NCBI RefSeq assembly: GCF_003259435.1
Contig: NZ_QLMA01000006.1
Span: forward strand, 62,001-126,000
Length of the DNA: 64,000 nt
Reading direction: 5' to 3'
Source of the DNA: Chitinophaga dinghuensis
GTDB taxonomy: Bacteria > Bacteroidota > Bacteroidia > Chitinophagales > Chitinophagaceae
The translations under genes were made by a program, and so were the position numbers. The notes below the pieces were generated by a model that was given only the letters and a program-made list of their open reading frames with translations, did not search any database and was not told where the DNA came from. Position 1 is the first letter of the stretch, and each line of letters starts with the position of its first letter. Positions 24,408 to 33,432 of this stretch are shown here, piece by piece.

Positions 24408-25376
24408 ATGAAATTTAATAAGATCCTCTTATCAGGTATACTTTTATTGGGCACTGTTTACGCAGATGCCCAACAGAAAACGATCAATATAGATCCCAAA
24501 GACACCACCTGGTTCAACGGGCCCTATGGGAAAGGTGATGAAATCGGCGCAGCTAATTTAATCAACCCAGAACTGGTATTACAATCTGTTAAACTGGTTA
24601 AAAAAGGGAAAACATTGCCACTGGCAGTTCCAATAGATAAAAATCTGCCAGCCTTCCGCCATCGCAGCTTTCACCTGTATAATATCCAGCCCGGAGAACA
24701 AGGTGGAAAAACGTTAGGACCTAATAAATTCAGCTTTAATGATGAACTGGTCAATGGCTGGACTGGCGTGGGTACACAGCTGAATGGCATCGGTCATATC
24801 GGTATCGATAACGTATACTATAACGGCAACAAAGCGGTGGATTTTGTGACAGTAGAAGGCGTGAAAAAACTGGGTATAGAAAAAGTACCACCCATCGTTA
24901 CCCGCGCAGTATTGCTGGATATGACAGCCCATTATGGTAAAGCAATAGTACCAGGCGGAACGGAATTTACAGTCGCTGATATTCAGGCTGTCCTGAAAAA
25001 GGAAGGCATTACCTTAAAAAAGGGTGATGTGGTATTGTTTAACACAGGTTGGCTGGAATTAATTGGGAAAGACAACAACCGTTTCCTGGAAACAGAGCCC
25101 GGTATAGGAATGGAAGCTGCCCAATGGCTGGCCGATCAGCAAATTGTTGCGTTTGGGGGAGACACGTGGGCATCGGAAGTATATCCTAATCCTAAAAGCA
25201 ATGAAGAGTTTCCCATCAACCAGTTTTTATTGGCAAAGAAAGGTATTTACAACCTGGAGCTAATAGATACCAGACCTTTAGTGAAGGAGAAAGTATGGGA
25301 GTTTTTATTTGTACTCGGACAACCATTATACGTTGGTTCCACACAGGTGAATGTCAATCCTGTTGCTATCTACTAA
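24408..25376 (+). CDS. Secreted cyclase-family (kynurenine formamidase-like) protein
   Basis: 322 aa from the ATG at 24408, four bases after the aldo/keto reductase stop. This start gives a signal peptide (MKFNKILLSGILLLGTVYADA); the upstream frame from 24384 does not. It belongs to the PF04199 cyclase family of metal-dependent amidohydrolases. The metal motif HxGTHxDxxxH appears as GTQLNGIGH (122-130), with Gln for His and Asn for Asp, so metal binding may be altered. The substrate is unknown. Confidence 0.8.
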   Translation: MKFNKILLSGILLLGTVYADAQQKTINIDPKDTTWFNGPYGKGDEIGAANLINPELVLQSVKLVKKGKTLPLAVPIDKNLPAFRHRSFHLYNIQPGEQGGKTLGPNKFSFNDELVNGWTGVGTQLNGIGHIGIDNVYYNGNKAVDFVTVEGVKKLGIEKVPPIVTRAVLLDMTAHYGKAIVPGGTEFTVADIQAVLKKEGITLKKGDVVLFNTGWLELIGKDNNRFLETEPGIGMEAAQWLADQQIVAFGGDTWASEVYPNPKSNEEFPINQFLLAKKGIYNLELIDTRPLVKEKVWEFLFVLGQPLYVGSTQVNVNPVAIY

Positions 25377-25402
25377 ATCTTTTAATATAAAAACCAGATC
25401 TT

Positions 25403-25894
25403 ATGGCAAACACAAAAGTCTCCGGATTCTCACGTGCTAATCATGTCGGAATTACGGTCAGTAATTTGGAAAAATCCATCGCTTTTTACGAGGCTTTAAC
25501 TGGCACCAAAATATCCAATAAAGATGAAATTGGTGGGCCAAGAATGGCTAAGACGCAGGGATTAGAAGATACGCGCATCAAATACGCGAATATTCACCTG
25601 GATAATCTGAACATCGATATTTTAGAATATGTACTTCCTACTCCTGAAAAAACGTCCTATCAGAATAACCAGATCAGCGCTATGCACCTTTGTTTTGAAG
25701 TAGACGATATTGCAGCCGCTATGGAACGTCTGAAAGAAATAGGAGTGGAGCCTGAAGGGGAACCAATCGTATTCCAGCCGGAAGATGGATTAAAAGCAGG
25801 ATTTGGTACAGCTGTGGCTTATTTCCGAGATCCCGATGGTACCAACCTGGAGATCATCGCTCCCCAGGGACCCTTTAAACGCAAGAACAGTTAA
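25403..25894 (+). CDS. VOC-family (glyoxalase/dioxygenase-like) protein
   Basis: 163 aa with two beta-alpha-beta-beta-beta modules: FSRANHVGITVSNLEKSIAFYE (His ligand) and MHLCFEVDDIAAAMERL, ending FRDPDGTNLEIIAPQGP (Glu ligand). It is typical of small metal-dependent lyases, isomerases or dioxygenases. Last gene of the LysR-linked redox unit; a strong terminator follows 10 bp later. Confidence 0.88.
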   Translation: MANTKVSGFSRANHVGITVSNLEKSIAFYEALTGTKISNKDEIGGPRMAKTQGLEDTRIKYANIHLDNLNIDILEYVLPTPEKTSYQNNQISAMHLCFEVDDIAAAMERLKEIGVEPEGEPIVFQPEDGLKAGFGTAVAYFRDPDGTNLEIIAPQGPFKRKNS

Positions 25895-25904
25895 TCTTGC
25901 AGAT

Positions 25905-25955
25905 ATTCTTATAAAAAGGTTGGAAGATGATGTCTTCCAACCTTTTTATAAGAAT
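25905..25955. terminator. Bidirectional terminator after the VOC gene
   Basis: Perfect 23-bp arms (25905-25927 with 25933-25955) with A and T runs inside the stem, between convergent genes. Confidence 0.9.
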
Positions 25956-26044
25956 GGAATATGGCTACTCTTTTAGTGGTAACAGCCGAAAATGCTGTTC
26001 CGAAAAACACTCACCTGAATCAAGCGTTCTCTATCCTCCTGATA

Positions 26045-26893
26045 CTAGGCCGTCGCCACTTCCTCGATATTTGTACTCACACTAACCGCTTTCCACTGTT
26101 CCATATCTGTTTTTACCAGTGCTATTTTATCCAGTGCTAACTGGAAAGCATCTGAGCCCAGGAATAAATGAAGTGGGGCGTTAGGCGCATCGGCTACCTT
26201 TATCATTGCCACTGCCGCTTTTTGAGGATCTCCGGGCTGATTACCGTTGATCTGCTCCTTGTGGAGTTCTTCAGATTCTCTTACTTCTTTGTAAACAGCC
26301 AGCGGATGTGCAGGCAGGGTCAGCGAGCCGGTATTGAGAAAGTCTGTTCTGAAATAACCCGGTGATACAATCGTTACGCGGATACCGAAGGGTTTTACCT
26401 CTGCGGCCAGTGATTCAGACAAACCATCTACCGCAAATTTAGTAGCACAATAGATACCAAACCCTGGGAAAGTGCCTGTAAAGCCGGCAATAGAAGAGAT
26501 ATTGAAGATATGTCCGGATTGCTGTGCACGCATGAATGGCAATACCTGCCGGGTCACATTCAGTAAACCAAAAACGTTTACATTGAAATTGGCTCTTGCT
26601 TCTGCGTCAGAGAGTTCTTCAATACTGCCGCTCTGGCCATAGCCGGCATTGTTTACCAATATATCAATGCGGCCAAATGTGGCAATAGTCTTAGCTATAG
26701 CCTGGTGTACGCTGGTTTCATTTTCAAGGTCCGTTTCCAGTGGCAGAAAATCGGGCGATTGTATGTCGCTGAGCCCTGATAGGCTACGACTGGTGGCTGC
26801 CACTTTATATCCTTCCTGTAGGAGCTGCAGTACAAGAGTGCGACCTAATCCTTTAGAAGCGCCGGTTACTAACCATATTTTTTTGTTGTCCAT
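26045..26893 (-). CDS. Short-chain dehydrogenase/reductase
   Basis: 282 aa Rossmann enzyme. GASKGLG (NAD(P)-binding), DILVNNAGYGQSG, ISSIAG with the catalytic Ser, and YCATK with Tyr and Lys are all present. It belongs to the classical SDRs with a C-terminal SDR5-like part. An AraC regulator lies directly upstream on the same strand, 83 bp away, and is the likely controller. Confidence 0.92.
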   Translation of the reverse strand: MDNKKIWLVTGASKGLGRTLVLQLLQEGYKVAATSRSLSGLSDIQSPDFLPLETDLENETSVHQAIAKTIATFGRIDILVNNAGYGQSGSIEELSDAEARANFNVNVFGLLNVTRQVLPFMRAQQSGHIFNISSIAGFTGTFPGFGIYCATKFAVDGLSESLAAEVKPFGIRVTIVSPGYFRTDFLNTGSLTLPAHPLAVYKEVRESEELHKEQINGNQPGDPQKAAVAMIKVADAPNAPLHLFLGSDAFQLALDKIALVKTDMEQWKAVSVSTNIEEVATA

Positions 26894-26916
26894 ATACTAA
26901 TCTGTTTTTGTTGGTA

Positions 26917-26924
26917 CAAAAGTA
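26917..26924 (-). promoter_or_regulatory. -7 box of the SDR gene
   Basis: TACTTTTG on the minus strand matches TAnnTTTG, 23 bp upstream of the SDR ATG. No convincing -33 element is seen, which fits activator-dependent expression. Confidence 0.4.
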
Positions 26925-26976
26925 GACCAGTTGTACAGGACGATCATTATAGCTATCAAACAGTTTATTGCAAAAT

Positions 26977-27879
26977 TCAAACATTCCGGAAAGCACCGGG
27001 TGTAAATTGGGTTTGCTTCTTAAAAAAGTTACTGAAATGAGCGGGCTCTTCAAACCCGAGGGCATAACTGATTTCCGCCACACTCCAGCTCGTATGTTTC
27101 AGGAGCGCTTTCGCTTCCGTAGCTAACCGCTCTGTAATATGGGCGGTAGTGGTTTTTCCGGTGGTTTCCCGAAGAGCGCGGTTCAGGTGGTTCACATGTA
27201 CCGACAGCTGCTGTGCATAGTCGTTGGCAGACCTCAGTATAAAACGTTGGGCCGGAGACTCAATAGGAAACTGTCGCTCCAAGAGATCTGTAAATACCGC
27301 CGTAATACGCGCATTGGCATCTGCATGGCGATATAAAACTTCCGATGGCTGCATTTTCAACGCATAATGAATCAATTCTGTCAGGTAACTGCGCAGCAGG
27401 TCATATTTATATACATAGGCTGAATTGATCTCTTCGAACATTTTCTTAAACAACTGCGCCACTTCCTTTTCCTGTGTCTTATTTAACAGGTACGTAGGCA
27501 CTCCGCCAGGCATCAGCATGGGCAGTTCATGTAACTGACTCCTGCCGGCGGCATTATAAAACGCTTCTTTAAAGATGCAGAAATAGCCAGTATTGTTATC
27601 GTCCAGCGCTTCCCAGGAATAAGGTACCTGCGGATTGAAAAACACTAACGCCGGCCCCTTTACCTCCACGGTTTTATCCGCATAATGATACAATATATGC
27701 CCTTTCACCAGGCTGATTTTATAGAAATCCCGTCTGCTGTAGGCTATTGTCATCTGCCCATTCACAATACAGTCCTCCATCCGGAATACATTAAAGTGAC
27801 CAATGTCCTGCTGCAAATTTGCCGGAGCCACATTTAACTTATGCTGATAAAATTCTGCTAAGGTTTCTGTTTTATTCAT
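26977..27879 (-). CDS. AraC-family regulator
   Basis: 300 aa. An N-terminal cupin-like sensing domain (KGHILYHYADKTVEVKG, LVFFNPQVPYSW) is followed by a C-terminal double helix-turn-helix (QLSVHVNHLNRALRE and SVAEISYALGFEEPAHFSN, ending FTPGAFRN). It probably activates the adjacent SDR. Its own -7 box ends only 4 bp before the ATG. Confidence 0.92.
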   Translation of the reverse strand: MNKTETLAEFYQHKLNVAPANLQQDIGHFNVFRMEDCIVNGQMTIAYSRRDFYKISLVKGHILYHYADKTVEVKGPALVFFNPQVPYSWEALDDNNTGYFCIFKEAFYNAAGRSQLHELPMLMPGGVPTYLLNKTQEKEVAQLFKKMFEEINSAYVYKYDLLRSYLTELIHYALKMQPSEVLYRHADANARITAVFTDLLERQFPIESPAQRFILRSANDYAQQLSVHVNHLNRALRETTGKTTTAHITERLATEAKALLKHTSWSVAEISYALGFEEPAHFSNFFKKQTQFTPGAFRNV

Positions 27880-27883
27880 TTGT

Positions 27884-27891
27884 CAAAGTTA
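27884..27891 (-). promoter_or_regulatory. -7 box abutting the AraC start codon
   Basis: TAACTTTG on the minus strand ends 4 bp before the ATG at 27879. Transcription would begin at or near the start codon, giving a leaderless or near-leaderless mRNA. Confidence 0.45.
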
Positions 27892-28125
27892 CAAAATTCA
27901 AGCAGTCAGATAACATATGATAGGATTTTACCGGATATTCTTAGCTACCCTGGAAATTGGCTTTTCGGATGGATCAAATCAGTCTGAAATAACCAAGGTT
28001 TAATTATTATCAACGGTTCAACATTAACCATGTACGACTAGGCGTGGTATATTAATAATACAGTGGAGCTGGTGGCTTATTGGGATTATAAAAACAAAAA
28101 AAGTTTTGTCTTTTTATAATCTTAT

Positions 28126-28147
28126 CGTAATATTGCAATAATACAAT
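28126..28147. promoter_or_regulatory. ArsR operator, copy 1
   Basis: The 19-nt sequence AATATTGCAATAATACAAT (28129-28147) sits just before arsR and is repeated exactly before arsM. A palindromic centre (AATATTGCAATA) fits ArsR/SmtB binding. Confidence 0.7.
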
Positions 28148-28153
28148 TGGAAT

Positions 28154-28483
28154 ATGGGCGCAACAAAAACAGATTTATTCACAAAACAGCAGAATGACAT
28201 CGCCGCTATGGCAAAAGCCCTGGCGCATCCGGCCCGTATTGCAATCCTGCAATACCTGGTAAAAAAGAACGCCTGCGTCTGCGGTGACCTGGTGGATGAA
28301 CTTGGACTTGCCCAGGCTACCACCTCCCAACACCTGAAGGAACTGAAAATTGCAGGTATTATCCAGGGCTCCATTGAAGGAGCCAGCGTATGCTATTGCA
28401 TCAATCCTAAAGTCTGGAAACAATACCGCGACCTCTTCAACGCCTTCTTTAAAGACGTGGACATTAACACCAACTGCTGCTAA
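28154..28483 (+). CDS. arsR: ArsR-type arsenic-responsive repressor
   Basis: 109 aa ArsR/SmtB winged helix: ALAHPARIAILQYLV and QATTSQHLKELKIAG (recognition helix). The metalloid site is C41-V-C43 (ACVCGDL, matching the ELCVCDL motif), and a C-terminal Cys pair (C108, C109) may add to it. As(III) binding should release it from the repeated operators in front of arsR and arsM, derepressing the operon. Confidence 0.92.
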   Translation: MGATKTDLFTKQQNDIAAMAKALAHPARIAILQYLVKKNACVCGDLVDELGLAQATTSQHLKELKIAGIIQGSIEGASVCYCINPKVWKQYRDLFNAFFKDVDINTNCC

Positions 28484-28503
28484 AAATTTTTTCTCTATTA
28501 TAT

Positions 28504-28525
28504 CGCAATATTGCAATAATACAAT
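28504..28525. promoter_or_regulatory. ArsR operator, copy 2
   Basis: Same sequence as copy 1 with one difference over 22 bp, placed between arsR and arsM, 9 bp before the arsM ATG. It suggests a second ArsR-controlled promoter inside the operon. Confidence 0.65.
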
Positions 28526-28534
28526 AAAAGGATT

Positions 28535-29374
28535 ATGGCTACGGAAGAACAAATGAAAGCACTGGTAAAGCAGAAATACAGTGAAATTGCATTGCAGGAT
28601 AAAGCAACAAATACTGCTTCCTGCTGTGGGGCTGGGGGCTGCTCTACGGAGGTATATAATATCATGAGTGATGATTATGCCGCTCTCGAAGGATATAACC
28701 CGGACGCTGATTTAGGCCTGGGCTGCGGCTTACCTACACAATTCGCTAAAATCAAGAAAGGAGATACGGTGATCGACCTGGGTTCCGGCGCGGGTAATGA
28801 TTGCTTTGTAGCCAGACAGGAAACGGGAGATATGGGTAAGGTTATCGGCATTGATTTCACACCGGCAATGATTGAGAAAGCCCGTGCCAACGCTGAAAAA
28901 CTACATTTCAATAACGTTGAGTTCCGCCAGGGCGACATTGAAAAAATGCCTGTAACCTCCAATGTTGCAGACGTTGTAGTAAGCAACTGCGTACTGAACC
29001 TGGTACCAAACAAACCTGCTGTGATAAAAGAGATCTTCCGGGTACTGAAACCAGGTGGACACTTCAGCATTTCCGACATCGTCCTGAAAGGAGAATTACC
29101 TCCAAGCATCCAACAAGCGGCTGAAATGTACGCCGGATGCGTGTCTGGCGCCATCCAAAAACAAGACTATCTTGGTATGATTGCCGACGCAGGCTTTACC
29201 AACATCTCCATACAGAAAGAAAAAACCATTACCATTCCTGACGATATTCTTGCTAACTATCTAAACACAGAAGAAATAGCGGAATTCCGTTCCGGAAATA
29301 CTGGCATCTACAGCGTGACTGTGTATGCTGAAAAATCGATCACAACTGCCTGCTGCCCTCCGGGATGCTGCTAA
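28535..29374 (+). CDS. arsM: Arsenite S-adenosylmethionine methyltransferase
   Basis: 279 aa. The SAM site is DLGSGAGND (81-89). As(III)-binding cysteines C64 (LGCGLPT), C152 (SNCVLN) and C202 (AGCVSGA) match the known ArsM triad. Extra Cys lie at the N-terminus (CCGAGGC, 30-36) and at the very end (CCPPGCC). It methylates arsenite to methylated and volatile forms in the cytosol. It lies between arsR and the efflux gene. Confidence 0.93.
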   Translation: MATEEQMKALVKQKYSEIALQDKATNTASCCGAGGCSTEVYNIMSDDYAALEGYNPDADLGLGCGLPTQFAKIKKGDTVIDLGSGAGNDCFVARQETGDMGKVIGIDFTPAMIEKARANAEKLHFNNVEFRQGDIEKMPVTSNVADVVVSNCVLNLVPNKPAVIKEIFRVLKPGGHFSISDIVLKGELPPSIQQAAEMYAGCVSGAIQKQDYLGMIADAGFTNISIQKEKTITIPDDILANYLNTEEIAEFRSGNTGIYSVTVYAEKSITTACCPPGCC

Positions 29375-29383
29375 ATACTATAT

Positions 29384-30475
29384 ATGCAAAATTGTAATCC
29401 TGCACAACGCAAGAAATTAGGGTTCCTGGACCGATACCTTACCTTATGGATCTTTCTTGCAATGGCGATTGGCGTCAGCATTGGATATTTAATTCCGTCT
29501 TCCTCTACTTTTATCAATTCCTTTTCTTCGGGAACCACCAACATACCATTGGCGACAGGACTCATTCTAATGATGTATCCTCCACTGGCAAAGGTAAAGT
29601 ACGAGCATATGGGGGAAGTATTCAGGAATATGAAAATATTATCCGTATCGTTACTGTTAAACTGGATAATCGGACCAATACTGATGTTCATGCTTGCGGT
29701 ACTCTTTTTACATGGGTACCCGGAATATATGACCGGCCTGATTTTGATAGGACTGGCTAGATGTATCGCGATGGTCATTGTTTGGAACGAACTGGCTGAC
29801 GGCAACCGGGAATACGCCGCCGGATTAGTGGCGCTGAACAGTATTTTCCAGGTATTGCTATATAGCGTATATGCTTACGTGTTCATCACCTGGCTGCCTA
29901 CGGTATTTGGCATGAAAGGAATCACAGTGGCAATCTCCATCGGAGAAATTGCCAAAAGTGTTGGCATTTACCTGGGTATTCCTTTCGCTGCTGGTGTTAT
30001 TAGTCGATATAACCTGATAGCAATAAAAGGAGAGCAATGGTTTCAGGAGAAATTTGTACGCTTCATTTCACCTGTTACATTAATAGCGCTGCTGTTTACG
30101 ATCATAGTGATGTTCAGTCTTAAAGGTGGACTTATCGTCCAAATTCCATTAGATGTCATCAGAATCGCTATACCTCTGGTCATTTATTTTGCCATTATGT
30201 TTGTGGTCAGCTTTATCCTGGGTAAAGCCCAGGGGGCAGACTATTCCAAAACCGCTTCTGTTGCATTTACCGCTGCTGGTAATAACTTTGAATTAGCTAT
30301 TGCTGTAGCCATCGGCGTTTTTGGTATCAATTCGGGACAGGCATTCGTGGGAGTAATCGGCCCACTCGTAGAAGTGCCGGCATTGATTGCCCTGGTGAAC
30401 GTAGCATTCTGGTTTAAAAAGAAATGGTACAGGGAGCGCGAGATAAAGACAACCGCAACAACAACTACGCTATAA
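29384..30475 (+). CDS. arsB: ACR3-family arsenite efflux permease
   Basis: 363 aa, ten hydrophobic helices. ACR3 signatures are visible: FLDRYLTLWIFLAMAIGVSIG, MMYPPLAKVKYE, LNWIIGPILMF, LARCIAMVIVWNELADG (the conserved Cys) and TAAGNNFELAIAVAIGVFG. It exports As(III) using the proton gradient. It starts 9 bp after arsM. The family is ACR3 although often annotated arsB. Confidence 0.93.
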   Translation: MQNCNPAQRKKLGFLDRYLTLWIFLAMAIGVSIGYLIPSSSTFINSFSSGTTNIPLATGLILMMYPPLAKVKYEHMGEVFRNMKILSVSLLLNWIIGPILMFMLAVLFLHGYPEYMTGLILIGLARCIAMVIVWNELADGNREYAAGLVALNSIFQVLLYSVYAYVFITWLPTVFGMKGITVAISIGEIAKSVGIYLGIPFAAGVISRYNLIAIKGEQWFQEKFVRFISPVTLIALLFTIIVMFSLKGGLIVQIPLDVIRIAIPLVIYFAIMFVVSFILGKAQGADYSKTASVAFTAAGNNFELAIAVAIGVFGINSGQAFVGVIGPLVEVPALIALVNVAFWFKKKWYREREIKTTATTTTL

Positions 30476-30503
30476 AATAATTCATCTCAACTGAAATTTA
30501 ATT

Positions 30504-31280
30504 ATGAAAATCGCCTTATTCAGTGATGTTCACGCCAATTTGCCCGCCTTGGAATCTTTTTTTAAAGATGTAGCGCAGCGGAAGCCGGATGCTATATACT
30601 GTCTGGGTGACCTGGTTGGCTATAATATTTGGCCCAACGAAGTGATCAATGAAGTACGCAAACGTGGTATTCCTACCATCGCGGGAAACTATGATTTTGG
30701 TATTGGCCGCAGTAGCAACGATTGCGGTTGCGCCTATAAAACGGACGCTGAAAAGGCCAATGGTAGCGTTTCTATTTCATTTACTAACAGTATCGTGAAC
30801 GAAGAAGAACGAGCGTATTTGCGTACCCTGCCTGCACATATAAAAGTAGAATTTCAGCTGAATAATGATAAACTGAATTTACTATTGGTGCATGGTAGTC
30901 CACGTAAAATAAATGAATACCTGTTTGAAGATCGGGAGGAAAAAAGCATGCTACGTATCATGAGCGATGCCGATGCGGATATCATGTGTTTCGGGCATAC
31001 CCATAAACCATATCATAGAATACTGGCCGATACGCCAATAGACAGCGCCGCATCCTATCGCCATGCCATCAACATCGGATCAGTAGGTAAACCTAAAGAC
31101 GGAGATCCTCGTGGCGGTTATGTAATCCTGCACATCAATGAAAATAGCAACATACATGACAAAGATAGTATACAGGTCGAATTTATCCGCTTTGAATACG
31201 ATGTGGAGAAAGCCGCAAAGGCAGTAGAGGACAGCCCATTGCCGGATGCTTATGCTGAAAGTCTGAGAAAAGGAGTATAA
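30504..31280 (+). CDS. Metallophosphoesterase, last gene of the ars operon
   Basis: 258 aa calcineurin-like phosphoesterase. Metal-ligand motifs are present in order: D and H in FSDVHANLPAL, GDLVGY, GNYD, VHGSPR and GHTHKPY. It resembles the YfcE/MJ0936-type enzymes acting on phosphodiesters or phosphoproteins. It starts 28 bp after the ACR3 gene and is followed by a terminator. The role in arsenic response is unknown. Confidence 0.88.
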   Translation: MKIALFSDVHANLPALESFFKDVAQRKPDAIYCLGDLVGYNIWPNEVINEVRKRGIPTIAGNYDFGIGRSSNDCGCAYKTDAEKANGSVSISFTNSIVNEEERAYLRTLPAHIKVEFQLNNDKLNLLLVHGSPRKINEYLFEDREEKSMLRIMSDADADIMCFGHTHKPYHRILADTPIDSAASYRHAINIGSVGKPKDGDPRGGYVILHINENSNIHDKDSIQVEFIRFEYDVEKAAKAVEDSPLPDAYAESLRKGV

Positions 31281-31340
31281 GAAATAAGCAGTAGCAGGTT
31301 TCAGGAAGATGCATGTTCATCTGCCTGATATTAATTCTTT

Positions 31341-31384
31341 AAGGATTCGTCTTGTCACAAAGGCAAGACGAATCCTTTTTTTAT
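31341..31384. terminator. Terminator of the ars operon
   Basis: A 14-bp stem (31341-31354 with 31364-31377), a 9-nt loop and a long T-run. It also faces the convergent GIN-domain gene. Confidence 0.88.
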
Positions 31385-31450
31385 CCCTTCAGTCAGCCGA
31401 AATTTCGTCTCTATACACATCTGAAAAATTGCATTATAAAATGATAAAGG

Positions 31451-32236
31451 CTACCTGTTAACAAGCAAACGCTTATGCATCGTGCCTCCCGACAATACAA
31501 CGGCAGATGAGTCAGATACATGTAAATCAACTGAATCGATCTGTGCATGGCCTACATCCACAAAAGAATGACCTGATACTGTCGCATGCAAGTTTTTTAT
31601 ATGAAAAGCATCCCAACCTTTTTTATCGGCAGCAATTTCCATTTCACCCTGCCGCGATAGGGCGCTGCCTGATTTTTTCAGGTCCGGCGACATTTCAAAT
31701 ACAATACCTGTTGTATCAGTTGCTTTAATGGAAACATCTTCAAAATCGGCTATCAGGCTTTCCACTTCAAAGTTTGAATTGCCGGAAACAGAGACTGCCA
31801 GCGTTTTCTGCTTCAGCTTTAATAACTGTAGATTGGTATTGGCGGCGGTTACTGATTTTAACTCGGGTGAAAAAATACGCACGATAGCCGTATTTTTCAT
31901 CTGCATCTTCTCATTCAGATCAGCATATGTACCTGGAAAATCCAGGTACAAGGTATCATTGCGAACAATCGTTGTTATGCGTTTATCATGATAACCATTC
32001 CAACGTTTGAATACTCTCACGGAAGGTTTAGCGCTGGGTTCATAAACGATATTTGAAGCGTTACCACCGATGATCACAAGATGACTGAATGGTTGATCCT
32101 GAATGGTCCCATATAAAAAATATAATTCACCTTTATCATTTCTTTCATATTCATTTTTGAACATGGAGGCAGAAAGCATTATACCACAGCATAGCAATAG
32201 CAGTAGACCAATGAGTATTTTTGAAGTAAGTTTCAT
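31451..32236 (-). CDS. GIN-domain (DUF2807-like) secreted protein
   Basis: 261 aa from the ATG at 32236, which overlaps the GntR stop as TGATG. The N-terminal signal/anchor is LTSKILIGLLLLLCCGIML. The remainder has the repeating short beta strands of a GIN/DUF2807 right-handed solenoid (LAVSVSGNSNFEVESL, LHATVSGHSFVDVGHA, LHVSDSSAVVLSG). Such proteins often accompany GntR/ABC units in Bacteroidota; their role is unsettled. Last gene of the operon. Confidence 0.75.
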   Translation of the reverse strand: MKLTSKILIGLLLLLCCGIMLSASMFKNEYERNDKGELYFLYGTIQDQPFSHLVIIGGNASNIVYEPSAKPSVRVFKRWNGYHDKRITTIVRNDTLYLDFPGTYADLNEKMQMKNTAIVRIFSPELKSVTAANTNLQLLKLKQKTLAVSVSGNSNFEVESLIADFEDVSIKATDTTGIVFEMSPDLKKSGSALSRQGEMEIAADKKGWDAFHIKNLHATVSGHSFVDVGHAQIDSVDLHVSDSSAVVLSGGTMHKRLLVNR

Positions 32237-32616
32237 CACTCGTTGTTTGAAAAGTTATTTTTTATGAACTCATCGTACAGCGCATTCACCTGTTTCATAT
32301 CAATTTTAAGCAGGTACAGATTGCGCAGCATGTCCGGTAGTTCGTTTTCCATAAACTGTTCCCGGCGAAAAGAAAGGATGTGTTCTTCCGCATCCTGTGC
32401 CACAAAGAAACCGATACCGCGTTTATTAATGATGATATTTCGTTGCTGCAGAAAATCATAGGCGCGCTGAACGGTATTGGGACTGATTTCAATCAATTCG
32501 CCAAGATCGCGGATACTCATCACCTTCTCTTCCGGCTTCCATTTTTTTAGCAGAATTTGCTCACACATATACAGTGCGATCTGAAGATATAAAGCCGTCC
32601 TGTCGTTAAAAACCAT
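32236..32616 (-). CDS. GntR-family regulator (YtrA-like)
   Basis: 126 aa. The winged helix (PEEKVMSIRDLGELIEISPNTVQRAYDFLQQRNIIINKRGIG, read in parts) is followed by only a short helical tail, as in the YtrA subfamily that controls ABC transporter operons. It lies 9 bp after the permease gene and is translationally coupled to the GIN-domain gene. Confidence 0.88.
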   Translation of the reverse strand: MVFNDRTALYLQIALYMCEQILLKKWKPEEKVMSIRDLGELIEISPNTVQRAYDFLQQRNIIINKRGIGFFVAQDAEEHILSFRREQFMENELPDMLRNLYLLKIDMKQVNALYDEFIKNNFSNNE

Positions 32617-32625
32617 CGAAATATT

Positions 32626-33420
32626 TTAAAATTCTTTTTCTTTTAATCTGAGTAGTGAAAGACCCCAAAATATGGAGGGCAATACGAAACAGAAAATAAA
32701 TCTTATCCTCGATTCATTTTCGGGAGAAAGATTCAGCGCAGCGCGGTCTGTACCTACCCATATCCATACTACGGAGAAAGGAAAGGCTATTTGCACATTT
32801 TTTATCAGTAGGTTTATGACCAGCAAGTTCAGTAAAAAAGTAGCAATGATCAAAACACATATTGCCAATGCCGTTTTTACAAAAGGCGCTTTATTAAAGA
32901 AAAGTGAACCAAGCATCATCATACCGGCAAAATTGAAGAACATCATATAATTTACACGTGCTGTAAAGCCGGTCAAGGAAAACAACTGCACATATTCATA
33001 CTGTTCTTTATAATAAGGGGAATGTGGATTTAGACCGCTATGGTATTGCGCCACAAAGGCTGTATCTATTAACCGGAAAAAGAGAAGGAACAGAAAAAAG
33101 TATAACACACCAACTATTAACACGCCCGATAACCATTTTTCAAATACTGAAACAGGAAGCGTTAAAAAAGAGGTGCCTACTGCATTATTGTTAAAGTAAC
33201 CAAAGACCACAGAGGCCACCAGCGTGCCGCCCAATGGAAGCCCGATCGTGAAAGCCCCATTTTGGGCAGTCGGAATACCCTGCAACAGCCGCGTTAATCC
33301 ATAGAATATTAAGGTAACCGTAAAACATAGCAGGATAGTCCCTAAGACAGGCGTGGTTTTATCCAGGAAAACCTTCCTCATCAGCCATCCAAAACGGCGG
33401 GCACTAAATACGTCGTTCAT
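32626..33420 (-). CDS. ABC transporter membrane subunit
   Basis: 264 aa with about six hydrophobic helices (LGTILLCFTVTLIFYGLT, WLSGVLIVGVLYFFLFLLFF, FMMFFNFAG region, ALAICVLIIATFLLNLLV). It is a YtrC/YtrD-like permease partner. It lies 12 bp after the ATPase gene, so the two should form a small export or signal-sensing ABC complex. Substrate unknown. Confidence 0.8.
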   Translation of the reverse strand: MNDVFSARRFGWLMRKVFLDKTTPVLGTILLCFTVTLIFYGLTRLLQGIPTAQNGAFTIGLPLGGTLVASVVFGYFNNNAVGTSFLTLPVSVFEKWLSGVLIVGVLYFFLFLLFFRLIDTAFVAQYHSGLNPHSPYYKEQYEYVQLFSLTGFTARVNYMMFFNFAGMMMLGSLFFNKAPFVKTALAICVLIIATFLLNLLVINLLIKNVQIAFPFSVVWIWVGTDRAALNLSPENESRIRFIFCFVLPSIFWGLSLLRLKEKEF

Positions 33421-33432
33421 ACTATTAGCGCA

